Shown piece after piece: positions 8,292-16,988 of a DNA stretch of 64,000 nt. This DNA comes from Candidatus Rifleibacteriota bacterium (lineage in GTDB: Bacteria; Muiribacteriota; Ozemobacteria; Ozemobacterales; Ozemobacteraceae): assembly GCA_015233155.1 (NCBI GenBank), contig JADFYG010000008.1, positions 27,331-91,330 on the forward strand, in the 5' to 3' direction. Position numbers and translations under genes: made by a program. The notes under the pieces are model-generated. The model was not told the origin of the DNA. It worked only from the letters and a program-made list of their open reading frames with translations, and ran no database searches. Position 1 is the stretch's first letter. Every line of letters starts with the position of its first letter.

Positions 8292-8396
8292 TTAACCCTC
8301 ACGAATAAAATTCTTTTCGCCTTTGTATACACCGTTTATAGCATAACTCAGTAACTGTTTTACATTCCCCCTTCCGATGAAACACTGGATGATCAT
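8292..8396 (-). CDS. Possible 34-residue leader peptide
   Basis: An ATG at 8396 follows GGAGGTG at 4-nt spacing and opens 34 codons ending in TAA at 8292. The peptide begins MIIQCFIGRG and has no signal peptide or recognisable motif. It lies between the candidate ECF promoter copy and the secreted-protein gene. The good ribosome site is the only support; a chance frame is quite possible. Confidence 0.22.
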   Translation of the reverse strand: MIIQCFIGRGNVKQLLSYAINGVYKGEKNFIREG

Positions 8397-8501
8397 AACA
8401 CCTCCATCTTTTATTCCATCTCATTCGCGAATATCAGCTGGAACCTGGCGCTCTTCTTCCATCCATCGTTCAATATTTATTTCAGTTCTTATGCCTCATT
8501 C

Positions 8502-8558
8502 ATATAGACGATATTTTAAGGCAAGTTGTCACGAACTTTTTTTTCAATCCCGCACATA
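8502..8558 (-). promoter_or_regulatory. Candidate ECF sigma promoter, copy 2
   Basis: Near-duplicate of 4224-4282. On the minus strand TGACAAC (8525-8531) and CGTCTA (8505-8510) are separated by 14 nt, exactly as in copy 1 (4247-4253 and 4227-4232), which equals TGACA-N16-CGTC. The flanking A-rich upstream part is also conserved. It points to the secreted protein at 7553-8209. Confidence 0.6.
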
Positions 8559-8737
8559 ATAACTGTTGAAGTATCCAAAACAGAAATAGCAGAAATGGTT
8601 GTCCGAAGCAATTATTTCAGTGGCCGACATTAGCCATGAAGCTTGGTTCAAAGATACAGGTGTCGCAAAATCAACTCGGGAAGGGTATAATATCATTCAT
8701 TCTCATTACATGCGAAATGACAGGGAGAGCGATCAGT

Positions 8738-9655
8738 ATGATGAATAGAGAACCTTATAATTCGTTCTGGAAGCTGATTCCGTGCGTTCTGATACTTGTT
8801 TTATCGTTTGGGGTTCCTGTTTTTGCCCAGGAATCTCAAAAGGCCCGTTATAGCAAGGAAATATTATCTATAGACGAGTCAGTCATTTCGTTTGATCGAA
8901 ATTCATGGTCGGGTTTTGATTCCACAGACCACAGAGTTGCCGGGGCCACGTCTGAAGCTCGGGAAGGCATTATCAATGATAACGAGCTGATGAAAGGCGG
9001 GAAGCCTAATCTGGAAAAGCATGGGCTGCAGACAAACGAATTCAATTTGATCATCGCAGGAGTCAGCCGATTCTGTCATATGTCCGTTCCGGATCTGTTC
9101 ACTTCTTTGTACCGTGGCAAAAGTCTTCGTGACGTCGGGAATGAACACAATATGGGAGAAGAGCAGTGGAAAAGCCTGTTTTCGGAACAGGGATCTGAAA
9201 AGAAAAGAGTGGTTGCCGTCTATTCTGGAGCTCAGTTCGGAATATGGGAAGGAAGGATAGCCCAAACTCTGCTGATGCAAAACCCTCCAACATTATCCGA
9301 AAACAATATTGTCGCACTTGAGGGGAACTTCAACGGGGCTTATTTTACTCCTGAGAAGACAACGGTTTTGGGTACAATTTCAGGCTCATTGCTGGAAAAA
9401 GGTAAAAAGGTGTATGAGTCACTGAGGCAGATAGCCGCTAAAAAGGGTATTCAGGTGGCGTCACAATCAGAGAGATTCCCCATCCATCTTGGATTTGATC
9501 CGAATAAAAATCGAGCCATTCTGACTTTTTCTGAAAAATTCCCAGCTTCGGGTGGTTTTGATCGTGTGGAATACTCTATTGCTTTTGATTGGGAGAGCCA
9601 AAACTGGATTTCCGCTGAGACAGGAGTGTTTGCTTCAGAGGTCCACTCCAAATAG
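8738..9655 (+). CDS. Exported protein of unknown function
   Basis: 305 residues from ATG 8738, which follows GGGAG at ~10 nt; an upstream in-frame start at 8636 has no ribosome site. The signal peptide (about residues 10-32, VLILVLSFGVPVFA) is cut before QES. The mature protein is mixed alpha/beta, with a FCHMSVPDLFTSLYRG segment near the middle and a WESQNWISAETG stretch at the end. I recognise no family. It is alone on the plus strand, divergent from the ECF-linked secreted gene and convergent with the SpoIIE pair. Confidence 0.65.
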   Translation: MMNREPYNSFWKLIPCVLILVLSFGVPVFAQESQKARYSKEILSIDESVISFDRNSWSGFDSTDHRVAGATSEAREGIINDNELMKGGKPNLEKHGLQTNEFNLIIAGVSRFCHMSVPDLFTSLYRGKSLRDVGNEHNMGEEQWKSLFSEQGSEKKRVVAVYSGAQFGIWEGRIAQTLLMQNPPTLSENNIVALEGNFNGAYFTPEKTTVLGTISGSLLEKGKKVYESLRQIAAKKGIQVASQSERFPIHLGFDPNKNRAILTFSEKFPASGGFDRVEYSIAFDWESQNWISAETGVFASEVHSK

Positions 9656-9715
9656 GATTCATGGTGCATATACTTCTTATCTCCACATGCGACAAAGCCC
9701 AGGAGCCATGTTTTC

Positions 9716-12595
9716 TCAGCAACGAAGCATACCATTGTTCAAACAACCGCCATCCGCTTGTAATAAGGATTTCTGAAGCGGCAGACGCCTCAGAACCAGC
9801 AATGTAAGATCGTCATTCGCCGGAACGGTGCCGATGTGCTCCGCATTTATCGCCAGCAGAGATTCTATCGTGGCCTCAGGGGCCCCTGTAGCACACTCTC
9901 CGACAGTATCCCGAAACCGCTCGTAAGTAAACATCTCGTTCGCCTCGTTCATGGCCTCGATTATACCGTCGGTGTATAACACAAGTGAATCCCCCGGCTC
10001 CAGACGTGAGACAGAAATTTTCCAGATCACCTTCTTGCGCGTTCCGATAGGAAATTGCGGATTATGAAGATTTTCCACCGTGCCATCCGCGCGACGCAGG
10101 CAAGGCGCCGGATGTCCCGCGCACGACCACTCGAATTCATGTGTCGTTGGGTTCAGGAGAATCACGGCAGTCGTCATCAGTTTCTTTTTTTGCACGACCT
10201 GATTCACCATAGCGTTCAGCCGGTCGAGCAAGGATGCAAGATCCCAACTTCGCTGCGCTCCGGTGGCAACGACCGTCTTTGCCATGGTTGTCAGCAAGGC
10301 GGCACTTATACCGTGTCCGGTAACATCGCAAATAACCAGCAGAAGACGGCCGTCAGGCAGCGGCAGCGCATCGCAATAATCGCCGCCCAACTCGGTCATG
10401 CTGATGCAGCGATATGCCAACTCATAGCCGATAACGTCGGGAAGACACGCCGGCAGAATGCGCCGCTGGACTTCCCGGCCAAGGTCGATCTGACGACGCT
10501 CATCCATCAACTCGTTGAAAGCAGCCGCAAGGCGACCGAATTCATCACGCCCCAAGTCCGGAACATGGTGTTCGAGGTCACCGCGATCGAGCGCCTCAAT
10601 ACCCGCAGTTATGGACGAAATTGGCAACAGCAATGCTCCTGAAACAATTCGCGCAGCTAACAGTGCCAGCCCAAGAGCAAGGAGCCACACGAACCGGTAC
10701 AAACGCCTCGTCATCTCCATCTCTTGTTGCACAGGACTCGCATCGCTTGCAGTAATATAACACACGCCGCCAAGAGACGTGCCTGGATACGCAGTTAAAA
10801 GCAGTCGTCGCCCACCCGCTAATGAAACAGCTCCGCGAGCAGTATGCCTCCCCATCAGCGCCTCCGCGACAAGACCATCAGCATCGGGAAAATGAGGTAC
10901 TCCCGGGCACCATCGACGGCGCGAGATGTCGTATACAAAGACGCCCGGCAAAATCGATTTTTCCAGAAAGCGATCTTTATTCCAGGGCTCAGACTGTGCA
11001 ATCATAAAATAGGCGATCGACTCGCTCGCCGTCGGCGTTCGAACGTCCCAATACCAGTTGTTGTCTTCAGTACCAATGTATAGCGGAATCGGAACATCCG
11101 GCTGCTCGAGGATCGAAACAAATCCGAGGCGCGGGCTGCCCATCATGTCACGCAAAAGGCTTCCAATAGGAGTCGACGGCGGCGCAACTTTCTTTCCAAG
11201 GTATCGATGCATGATTTCATCAGAAAAAAAAGCCACGAAATTACATAATCTCGGATCGCCCTTGTGAGAGGCTACGAGCGTGTTATCGAAAGTTCTGGTT
11301 TCCAGATGAGTTACCAGACCTTTGCGATTCAACTCACAGGCGATACCCGACGCTCTGGGTTCATCGGTCAGGCGCATCGCCGGAAGATCGCGTATGCGGC
11401 GATAAAATGTCACCAGTTCCTCGCAACGCTGTCCATATAATCGGTCTACGAAACGAAGACGGGCTACATCGGCAGTGTGAACTTCTTCCTCGAGCACCTT
11501 CGCCCGTTCACGTAGTGATGCATCACCAAGGCCGATCATCAGTCCACCGGGCACGAGTACCGCTAAAATAAAGAATATAATAATACTAGGCGTTAGCCGT
11601 TGACCTGCAACAGGCGTCCAGCCAGTCTTCAGCCAGACAACTGAAAGGAAGATCAATGCAAGTAAAGAGAAGACGGCAAGACGGTCACGTGGAATCTTTG
11701 TGGAAAGCCGCTCAACAGACCGGCCATGCATAAGCCATAGACCGTCTGACTGACGGACGAGTCGACACAGGAAACCCAGGGCCAGAAAGCTGCCTCCACC
11801 CCGCAGTCTCGCCTCTTCGATGATATCCCGCCAGATGTGCCGATTCCCGCCCCGTGACCAGATATGCCGCTTGCCCGGATCCACTACAACCCAGACACCT
11901 TTGTAACGACTATGCGAAATGCTTCCCACAAGATTTAGAAATGGATCCGGGAGCCGCGAAAGGAAAACCAGCAAACCTCCGCCAGCGGGTCGCCTGCGCC
12001 ATACGACGTAGCCATCAAGATTTCCGGGAACAATGGATACCGGCACTCCGGGGTTTTCCAGAAACCGTTTAAAAATAAAGCGATTTCCGAATAATGACTT
12101 GTACAATCGTTCATCACTGGCAGTACATGCTCCACGCCCCAAATCTTTCCAGAAGCGCGTCAATACGTAGCGCGAATCCAGCGTTTTTCCGGGAGGAGTC
12201 CAGAGGGTATCATCGCTCCTGAATATGGCTGTCTGAGCCTCGAACTCCACTGGAATCCACGGAAACGCAAAACTGGAGATTCCACCCGGCTTCCCAGACT
12301 CAAAGTTTGCCTTTTCCGTGGCATCATATAGGCGCTGAAAGCAACGAGCCAGTCTTTCGCGTGTGGCGCCCGCGAAGAGTCTGCGACTGATTTCACGTTC
12401 CAGGCGCTCTTCAAGCCGCATTGCACCATCGATTTCACGATCAATATACAATCTCTGAGCCACGAAAAAAGGCGCAACGACAGGAAGCACCATCAACAGA
12501 ATAAAGCCGGCGAAACGAACATAACGGCCGAATCCGTCCCGCACCCGATCTCCGGAACTGAAAGTTTCCACGGCTCCCGCTGCGAAAGCAGTCAT
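9716..12595 (-). CDS. Membrane HAMP-SpoIIE (PP2C-type) serine/threonine phosphatase
   Basis: 959 residues. Membrane helices lie near residues 28-46, in the ~300-345 region (two) and ~640-665; between them are two large extracytoplasmic or signal-input segments. A HAMP domain follows the last helix (LLPISSITAGIEALDRGDLE). The C-terminal SpoIIE/PP2C domain (~720-940) keeps the metal-binding residues: GGDY (737-740), DVTGHG (757-762), LYTDG (Asp876) and NDDLT (Asp928/929). It should dephosphorylate a Ser/Thr-phosphorylated partner, in this family often an anti-sigma-factor antagonist. Its start overlaps the upstream paralogue by 4 nt (ATGA). No STAS-domain or anti-sigma kinase gene is in the window. 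Confidence 0.88.
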   Translation of the reverse strand: MTAFAAGAVETFSSGDRVRDGFGRYVRFAGFILLMVLPVVAPFFVAQRLYIDREIDGAMRLEERLEREISRRLFAGATRERLARCFQRLYDATEKANFESGKPGGISSFAFPWIPVEFEAQTAIFRSDDTLWTPPGKTLDSRYVLTRFWKDLGRGACTASDERLYKSLFGNRFIFKRFLENPGVPVSIVPGNLDGYVVWRRRPAGGGLLVFLSRLPDPFLNLVGSISHSRYKGVWVVVDPGKRHIWSRGGNRHIWRDIIEEARLRGGGSFLALGFLCRLVRQSDGLWLMHGRSVERLSTKIPRDRLAVFSLLALIFLSVVWLKTGWTPVAGQRLTPSIIIFFILAVLVPGGLMIGLGDASLRERAKVLEEEVHTADVARLRFVDRLYGQRCEELVTFYRRIRDLPAMRLTDEPRASGIACELNRKGLVTHLETRTFDNTLVASHKGDPRLCNFVAFFSDEIMHRYLGKKVAPPSTPIGSLLRDMMGSPRLGFVSILEQPDVPIPLYIGTEDNNWYWDVRTPTASESIAYFMIAQSEPWNKDRFLEKSILPGVFVYDISRRRWCPGVPHFPDADGLVAEALMGRHTARGAVSLAGGRRLLLTAYPGTSLGGVCYITASDASPVQQEMEMTRRLYRFVWLLALGLALLAARIVSGALLLPISSITAGIEALDRGDLEHHVPDLGRDEFGRLAAAFNELMDERRQIDLGREVQRRILPACLPDVIGYELAYRCISMTELGGDYCDALPLPDGRLLLVICDVTGHGISAALLTTMAKTVVATGAQRSWDLASLLDRLNAMVNQVVQKKKLMTTAVILLNPTTHEFEWSCAGHPAPCLRRADGTVENLHNPQFPIGTRKKVIWKISVSRLEPGDSLVLYTDGIIEAMNEANEMFTYERFRDTVGECATGAPEATIESLLAINAEHIGTVPANDDLTLLVLRRLPLQKSLLQADGGCLNNGMLRC

Positions 12596-15498
12596 TTCAC
12601 AACCTCCGCCGGCTTTCGACGCAATGCAAAAACCGTCAGGTCGTCGATCGAAGAACGCCCGGCCAAATGCTCGTTCAATGCTTTTCCCATGGCATTAACC
12701 ACAGCATCCGGCCCTTCGGCAGCTTTATCAGCAACAATTTTTCGCATACGATCAAAACCGAACTGTTCTCCGGCAGCGCCAATTGCGCGAATCACACCGA
12801 CAGTAAACAGAAACAGAAGATCTCCCTCAGCGAAGGTCAGCTCCTGAAACCCAACGTTCAGATCAGGAGATACCCCCAGTGCACGTCCTGGTTTGCCCAC
12901 AACAGAAACCGTCTTCTCCGAATTTCTCCACAGGAGTGGGAAGCCGTGATCCGCCGATGCCAGGCTTAGTCGATGAGTATTCGGTTCCAGCAGCCCGAAA
13001 ACGCATTGCAGACTATGCGGACGAGCGACTTCATACAAAGTGCGATTTACACCGGCAAAAAAACAGTCACTGCCGCTTTGCTCGGAAGACTGCATCGCGA
13101 CGGCAGCCTTGACCATTGCGGCTACCAGAGCCCCTCCAATTCCTTGCGTCGGAACAGTTCCGGTAAGAAACACATAACATCCATCCGATAAAATAGCAGA
13201 ATCGGTGTAATCGCCGCCAAGATGAGGATTCAACATTACTTTGACGGCTGTTTCATAACCCACTGGAACCTTGGGACTCGAAACAATGAGAGTCTCCTGG
13301 ACATCCCGTGCCATGTCGATCTCGACGAGGTTTTCCAGCATAGTATTAAACGCGTAAGCCATTTTTGCGAGCTCATCCCCGCCGCGCACAGGAATCCTGT
13401 GTTCCGTCTCACGGCGTCTCAAGGCAGCAATGCCTTCGGTTAAATCGGAAAGCGGTCTCAGCAAACCTTCAGAAAGAAGGCCGACGCAAAGGAAGCCGAT
13501 AAGTAGTGAGAGACCTATTCCCCAACCAATTCGCCCAATGAACAGATCCGCTTCTTCACGGGCCTTCGAAAGCGGGACAAGACCTACCAGGTCTACTCCG
13601 GTCAGGCGCATGCCCGGGATTCCAACGACAAGATATTCGACACCTCCGCGAATAGTCATTCCAAGCTGTTCTTCACCACTTCGTCCTATCGCATCAGCCA
13701 CAGCCGTAATAACCCGATCAGGTCGCAGTATGCCAAACCATTTGCCCGTCTCCCGGGACTTCGCAACCAATCGGATTTGACGATTGTGCACGATATTTCG
13801 TGACAAATATGCCTGCATAGCAGCTTCGGAAGACCTGCCAAGAGTGAAAAACGCAATCGGATGCGTGCGATTGCGGGCATGGATCCAGAACCAGTAAAAC
13901 ATGCTCTGACCAGATCTGAATGACTGGACTATTCCAGGTTTTCTCAATAGCTCAGAAAACCCAAACAGCGGGGCTTCAAGAATTTCCTGCATCATCATAA
14001 GAAGAGAACTCTTTTTGGGAGGCTCCACTCCGGCGTCGCGATATGCCTTTTCAGAAACCGCGTATTCGCTGATCAGCTCAGTTATACGGTCCATGCCGCG
14101 ATCCATATCTCCGGCATCCCGCTTCAACCATGACTGATTGTTCCAATCACGCGCTTCAACCCTGTCTATCATTCCATCTTTGAATAAAGGCTCGATGGCA
14201 TTCTCGAAAAGATCTTTTCTTCCCGCATCAAGAGCCGGATGTTGCGAAAGCTTCAGGAACCATCGTGTCATTCGCCCCTCTTCTTCCCGAAAACCGTCGT
14301 CGAAAGCCATGAGCTCGTGACGGGCCATTTGCACCAATTCACGTTGTCTTATCCCGTCGCGATCCACATGAATACCCAATCCAAGGACCACTACGCCAAG
14401 AAGCGGAAGACCTATGACATAGGAAAAAAGAGCCCAAAGACGCAAGCTCAACGGTGCATCTACAGCGGAATCACACATTCGGATAAATAGAAATGTACCC
14501 ATGATAACCGCTACAAATGACCACCAGACGAATCTTCCCTCGTCAACCGTTCTGGATAGCGACGACAACTCACGGTCGAGATATAGAATGAGCCCCCCCC
14601 TCAATCGCTCCAGGTGAGAAACCCGACCGTCTCGAACATCGTATACATCTCCGCTCTTTTTTCTCGTTCCGGTGGCAGCCCGCTGCCTCAATGAGTCCCG
14701 GACCCGATCTTCCGGAAAACCAGACCGCCCCCACCAATGTCGCGCTGCCCTGTCGACAACTCCTGCAGCACCTGTGATCGCCATTTCCGCAAGCCGGCCA
14801 TCAAGCGATCTCTTTAATAACATGGCATTTGAACGAACCGCTACCAACCAGATCCGGCAGCCGGAAGGCTCGACACTCTGTCTCTTTTCAGGAGCCGTGT
14901 TTATGTTTACGTCCCGTCTCGCAGTGTTACGTCCGGCAGAATCAGGAGCCGGAACCCGATTATAATCACTGCCTTGACTTTTATCCGAAAGTTGTCCTGC
15001 GTGTCGACGCCTGTCGCGCGGCCTGTCCCAAACGAGCCAGGCAATTTCCCGACCCCAACGCACCTGAATGGCTTTTCCAGGTTGCCGCCGGAATGCCTCA
15101 GGATCAAAATGGACAACGAAGAGGCGGTGCCATGACGTAATCTGCGAGGGGGTCGCCGAGGCATTTCCATTCAAAAAATCGGGCAAATCTTCAGGTAACT
15201 GGCCTGTCAGCCGCCCCGTCAGAGCATCGTTAGACAATGAGGAAGAATCGGGAAAATTTTGCAGAAGAGTCAACCCCGCTCCGAGCGTGCCGTGGCGAAA
15301 GTCACGCTCGATTGTCGTCTCGGGAACCGCGTCTGCGATTATGCGACGAGCCTCCTGAGCGAGCGCCAGTGTGGCATTTCTCGCCTCTCCGGTACGGAGG
15401 AGCCTTATACCACGGTCAGCAGCAAGCCCCGCGAGAACGCACGGCAGTATTACAAAGAGTAACCAGCCTATTATCATTGATTGCCGGGAAATTCGCAC
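12592..15498 (-). CDS. Membrane HAMP protein with degenerate SpoIIE/PP2C domain (probable pseudophosphatase)
   Basis: 968 residues, starting at a GTG at 15498. The layout matches the next gene: an N-terminal helix (residues ~9-28), central helices (~325-385), a last helix (~670-690), HAMP (LLRPLSDLTEGIAALRRRE) and a C-terminal PP2C-like domain (~745-960). The first motif GGDY is kept (761-764), but the DxxGHG motif is replaced by TVPTQG (781-786) and the TDG motif by TVG (899-901); IDDLT (951-955) remains. Two metal-binding aspartates are therefore gone, so phosphatase activity is unlikely. It is co-translated with the intact paralogue, so a regulatory or heterodimer role is plausible. Confidence 0.85.
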   Translation of the reverse strand: MRISRQSMIIGWLLFVILPCVLAGLAADRGIRLLRTGEARNATLALAQEARRIIADAVPETTIERDFRHGTLGAGLTLLQNFPDSSSLSNDALTGRLTGQLPEDLPDFLNGNASATPSQITSWHRLFVVHFDPEAFRRQPGKAIQVRWGREIAWLVWDRPRDRRRHAGQLSDKSQGSDYNRVPAPDSAGRNTARRDVNINTAPEKRQSVEPSGCRIWLVAVRSNAMLLKRSLDGRLAEMAITGAAGVVDRAARHWWGRSGFPEDRVRDSLRQRAATGTRKKSGDVYDVRDGRVSHLERLRGGLILYLDRELSSLSRTVDEGRFVWWSFVAVIMGTFLFIRMCDSAVDAPLSLRLWALFSYVIGLPLLGVVVLGLGIHVDRDGIRQRELVQMARHELMAFDDGFREEEGRMTRWFLKLSQHPALDAGRKDLFENAIEPLFKDGMIDRVEARDWNNQSWLKRDAGDMDRGMDRITELISEYAVSEKAYRDAGVEPPKKSSLLMMMQEILEAPLFGFSELLRKPGIVQSFRSGQSMFYWFWIHARNRTHPIAFFTLGRSSEAAMQAYLSRNIVHNRQIRLVAKSRETGKWFGILRPDRVITAVADAIGRSGEEQLGMTIRGGVEYLVVGIPGMRLTGVDLVGLVPLSKAREEADLFIGRIGWGIGLSLLIGFLCVGLLSEGLLRPLSDLTEGIAALRRRETEHRIPVRGGDELAKMAYAFNTMLENLVEIDMARDVQETLIVSSPKVPVGYETAVKVMLNPHLGGDYTDSAILSDGCYVFLTGTVPTQGIGGALVAAMVKAAVAMQSSEQSGSDCFFAGVNRTLYEVARPHSLQCVFGLLEPNTHRLSLASADHGFPLLWRNSEKTVSVVGKPGRALGVSPDLNVGFQELTFAEGDLLFLFTVGVIRAIGAAGEQFGFDRMRKIVADKAAEGPDAVVNAMGKALNEHLAGRSSIDDLTVFALRRKPAEVVK

Positions 15499-15744
15499 TT
15501 TGTCGCTCGTTCTTTCACACAGTCACTCTCGGGAATACTCTCGGTTGTACACCTCCTGAGCATTTTATGTCAAAATATTCACTTCTAACTTTCGCTTAGA
15601 TCATGGGTCATGTATAATGAGAACAGCTGCAACTGAACGACATGTGGCGGCATAATCCAATCATAGCGCCGTTTCCCGTGAAACCATAGCTTGCATGGAT
15701 TCGTGAGTGCCCTTCAATCAATAGGTCTGGAGAAAAATCTGTTA

Positions 15745-16935
15745 ATGACCAACTGTCGAATATTCTGGTGGACAACATTCTTTCTGATACTGGCGACGTG
15801 TACGGCTTTTGCATCCAGAATCTGCCCCCTCTGCAAGGCCAGATTCAGCGATGACATCAAGTTTTGTCCTAACGACGGAAAAGCACTGAAGGCAGACAAA
15901 TCCGGTGAAATCGCAACTTTGAGCGTCAGCCTGACTCCGGGTTCGGCAACTCTGATCATTGACGGTATTTCGAGCCATCCTGGCCCCAAAGTATTGATCG
16001 ATCTCCCATCAGGGGAACATCGCCTCGAACTGGAAGCGCCCGGCTATGTATCTCAGCATCTGAGTGTAACCCTGAATCCGGGTCAGACACACCAGTTTTG
16101 CATGGAGTTGATTCCCACTTCAACAAATGATTCCATCAATGAAAATACGCCGGCGACAGCGTCCGATGAAACCGACGTTCTTTCGTTAGCGAGCGACATG
16201 GTTGAAATCAAACCCGGAACTTTCCAACTGGGAAGTGATCGCGGCAATCCTGACGAGCGCCCGATGCGAAGAGTAGCGACCAAAGGCTTCCTGATCGATC
16301 GCACCGAAGTTACATGCCGGGAATACGCTCATTTTCTGGAGCACGTAAAAACTGATGGACACAAATTCTGCCACCCCTCTGAGCCCCCCAATAAAGATCA
16401 CACTCCATACCACACGTACGCATGGGCTCTTCGCTTCAGTTGGCTGGCCGGAAAGCCGCCGGCAGGCATGGAGAATGTCCCGGTCGTACTGGTGGACTGG
16501 TTCGACGCTTATGCATATGCCAACTGGGCCGGGAAACGTCTTCCGACCGAAGACGAATGGGAAATTGCTGCGGGAGGCGGGGACGGTCGCGATTACCCAT
16601 GGGGTAATACCTATCGCTCCGATCTGCTGAACGACGGGGATTATCCGGTTCAGGTCGGGATGTACCCGGCAGGTGCTTCGCCATGGGGAGTACTGGACAT
16701 GGCTGGAAATGTTGCCGAGTGGACAGGCACCATGTATGAACAGGACGCCAGAGATAGCAAGCCCTTTGACGGCCATTTCGGACAGCCGATAATACGCGGC
16801 GGCTCCTGGGATGATGAATCGCACGGTTGCCGCATAAGCGCCCGCGACGTACATCGCAGCCCACTATATCGCAGCACTACCGTCGGCTTTCGCTGTGTAG
16901 CTGATCTCCCTCTGACCACACATCGAAAAAAATAG
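15745..16935 (+). CDS. Secreted FGE-like (SUMF1/sulfatase-modifying-factor domain) protein with zinc ribbon and PEGA domain
   Basis: 396 residues from ATG 15745, preceded by CTGGAGAAA; a start at 15691 is less likely. Order: signal peptide or N-terminal helix (residues ~7-25), a zinc-ribbon-like CPLC..FCPNDG segment (~27-48), a PEGA-type beta domain (~58-130, with AEPG-like EAPGYVSQHLSV), a linker, then an FGE/SUMF1 domain (~160-390: MVEIKPGTFQLGSD, DRTEVTCREYAHFLE, RLPTEDEWE, RGGSWDD, VGFRCV). The copper-binding cysteine pair of true formylglycine-generating enzymes is not seen, so it is probably a binding or unknown-activity member. It is divergent from the SpoIIE pair and convergent with the peptidase gene. 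Confidence 0.8.
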   Translation: MTNCRIFWWTTFFLILATCTAFASRICPLCKARFSDDIKFCPNDGKALKADKSGEIATLSVSLTPGSATLIIDGISSHPGPKVLIDLPSGEHRLELEAPGYVSQHLSVTLNPGQTHQFCMELIPTSTNDSINENTPATASDETDVLSLASDMVEIKPGTFQLGSDRGNPDERPMRRVATKGFLIDRTEVTCREYAHFLEHVKTDGHKFCHPSEPPNKDHTPYHTYAWALRFSWLAGKPPAGMENVPVVLVDWFDAYAYANWAGKRLPTEDEWEIAAGGGDGRDYPWGNTYRSDLLNDGDYPVQVGMYPAGASPWGVLDMAGNVAEWTGTMYEQDARDSKPFDGHFGQPIIRGGSWDDESHGCRISARDVHRSPLYRSTTVGFRCVADLPLTTHRKK

Positions 16936-16972
16936 AGGCGACCCCATCGGGGCCGCCTCTATTATGTTTTAT
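16931..16972. terminator. Bidirectional terminator between convergent genes
   Basis: AATAGAGGCG and its complement flank a GC-rich core (16931-16963), with one A-C mismatch. On the minus strand the hairpin is followed by TATTTTTTTC; on the plus strand by ATTATGTTTTATT. It ends the FGE-like gene and the M3 peptidase gene. Confidence 0.85.
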
Positions 16973-16988
16973 TGAAAACGTTTAACAG

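Larger units (their letters stand above)
8210..8737. other. 528-nt intergenic region between divergent genes
   Basis: It contains the long minus-strand leader of the secreted protein, copy 2 of the candidate ECF promoter (8502-8558) and a possible 34-codon reading frame (8292-8396). After the promoter copy the minus strand still resembles the start of the sigma leader (GGCATAAG followed by an AATAA-like stretch), suggesting that promoter and leader were duplicated together. No riboswitch was recognised. Confidence 0.6.

Noticed and set aside
8377-8559. Plus-strand frame of 60 codons in the intergenic region
   Set aside because: It crosses the promoter copy, lacks a ribosome site and has no protein features.
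9099-9317. Antisense frames within the exported-protein gene 8738-9655
   Set aside because: They are shadows of the signal-peptide-bearing plus-strand gene and have no ribosome sites.
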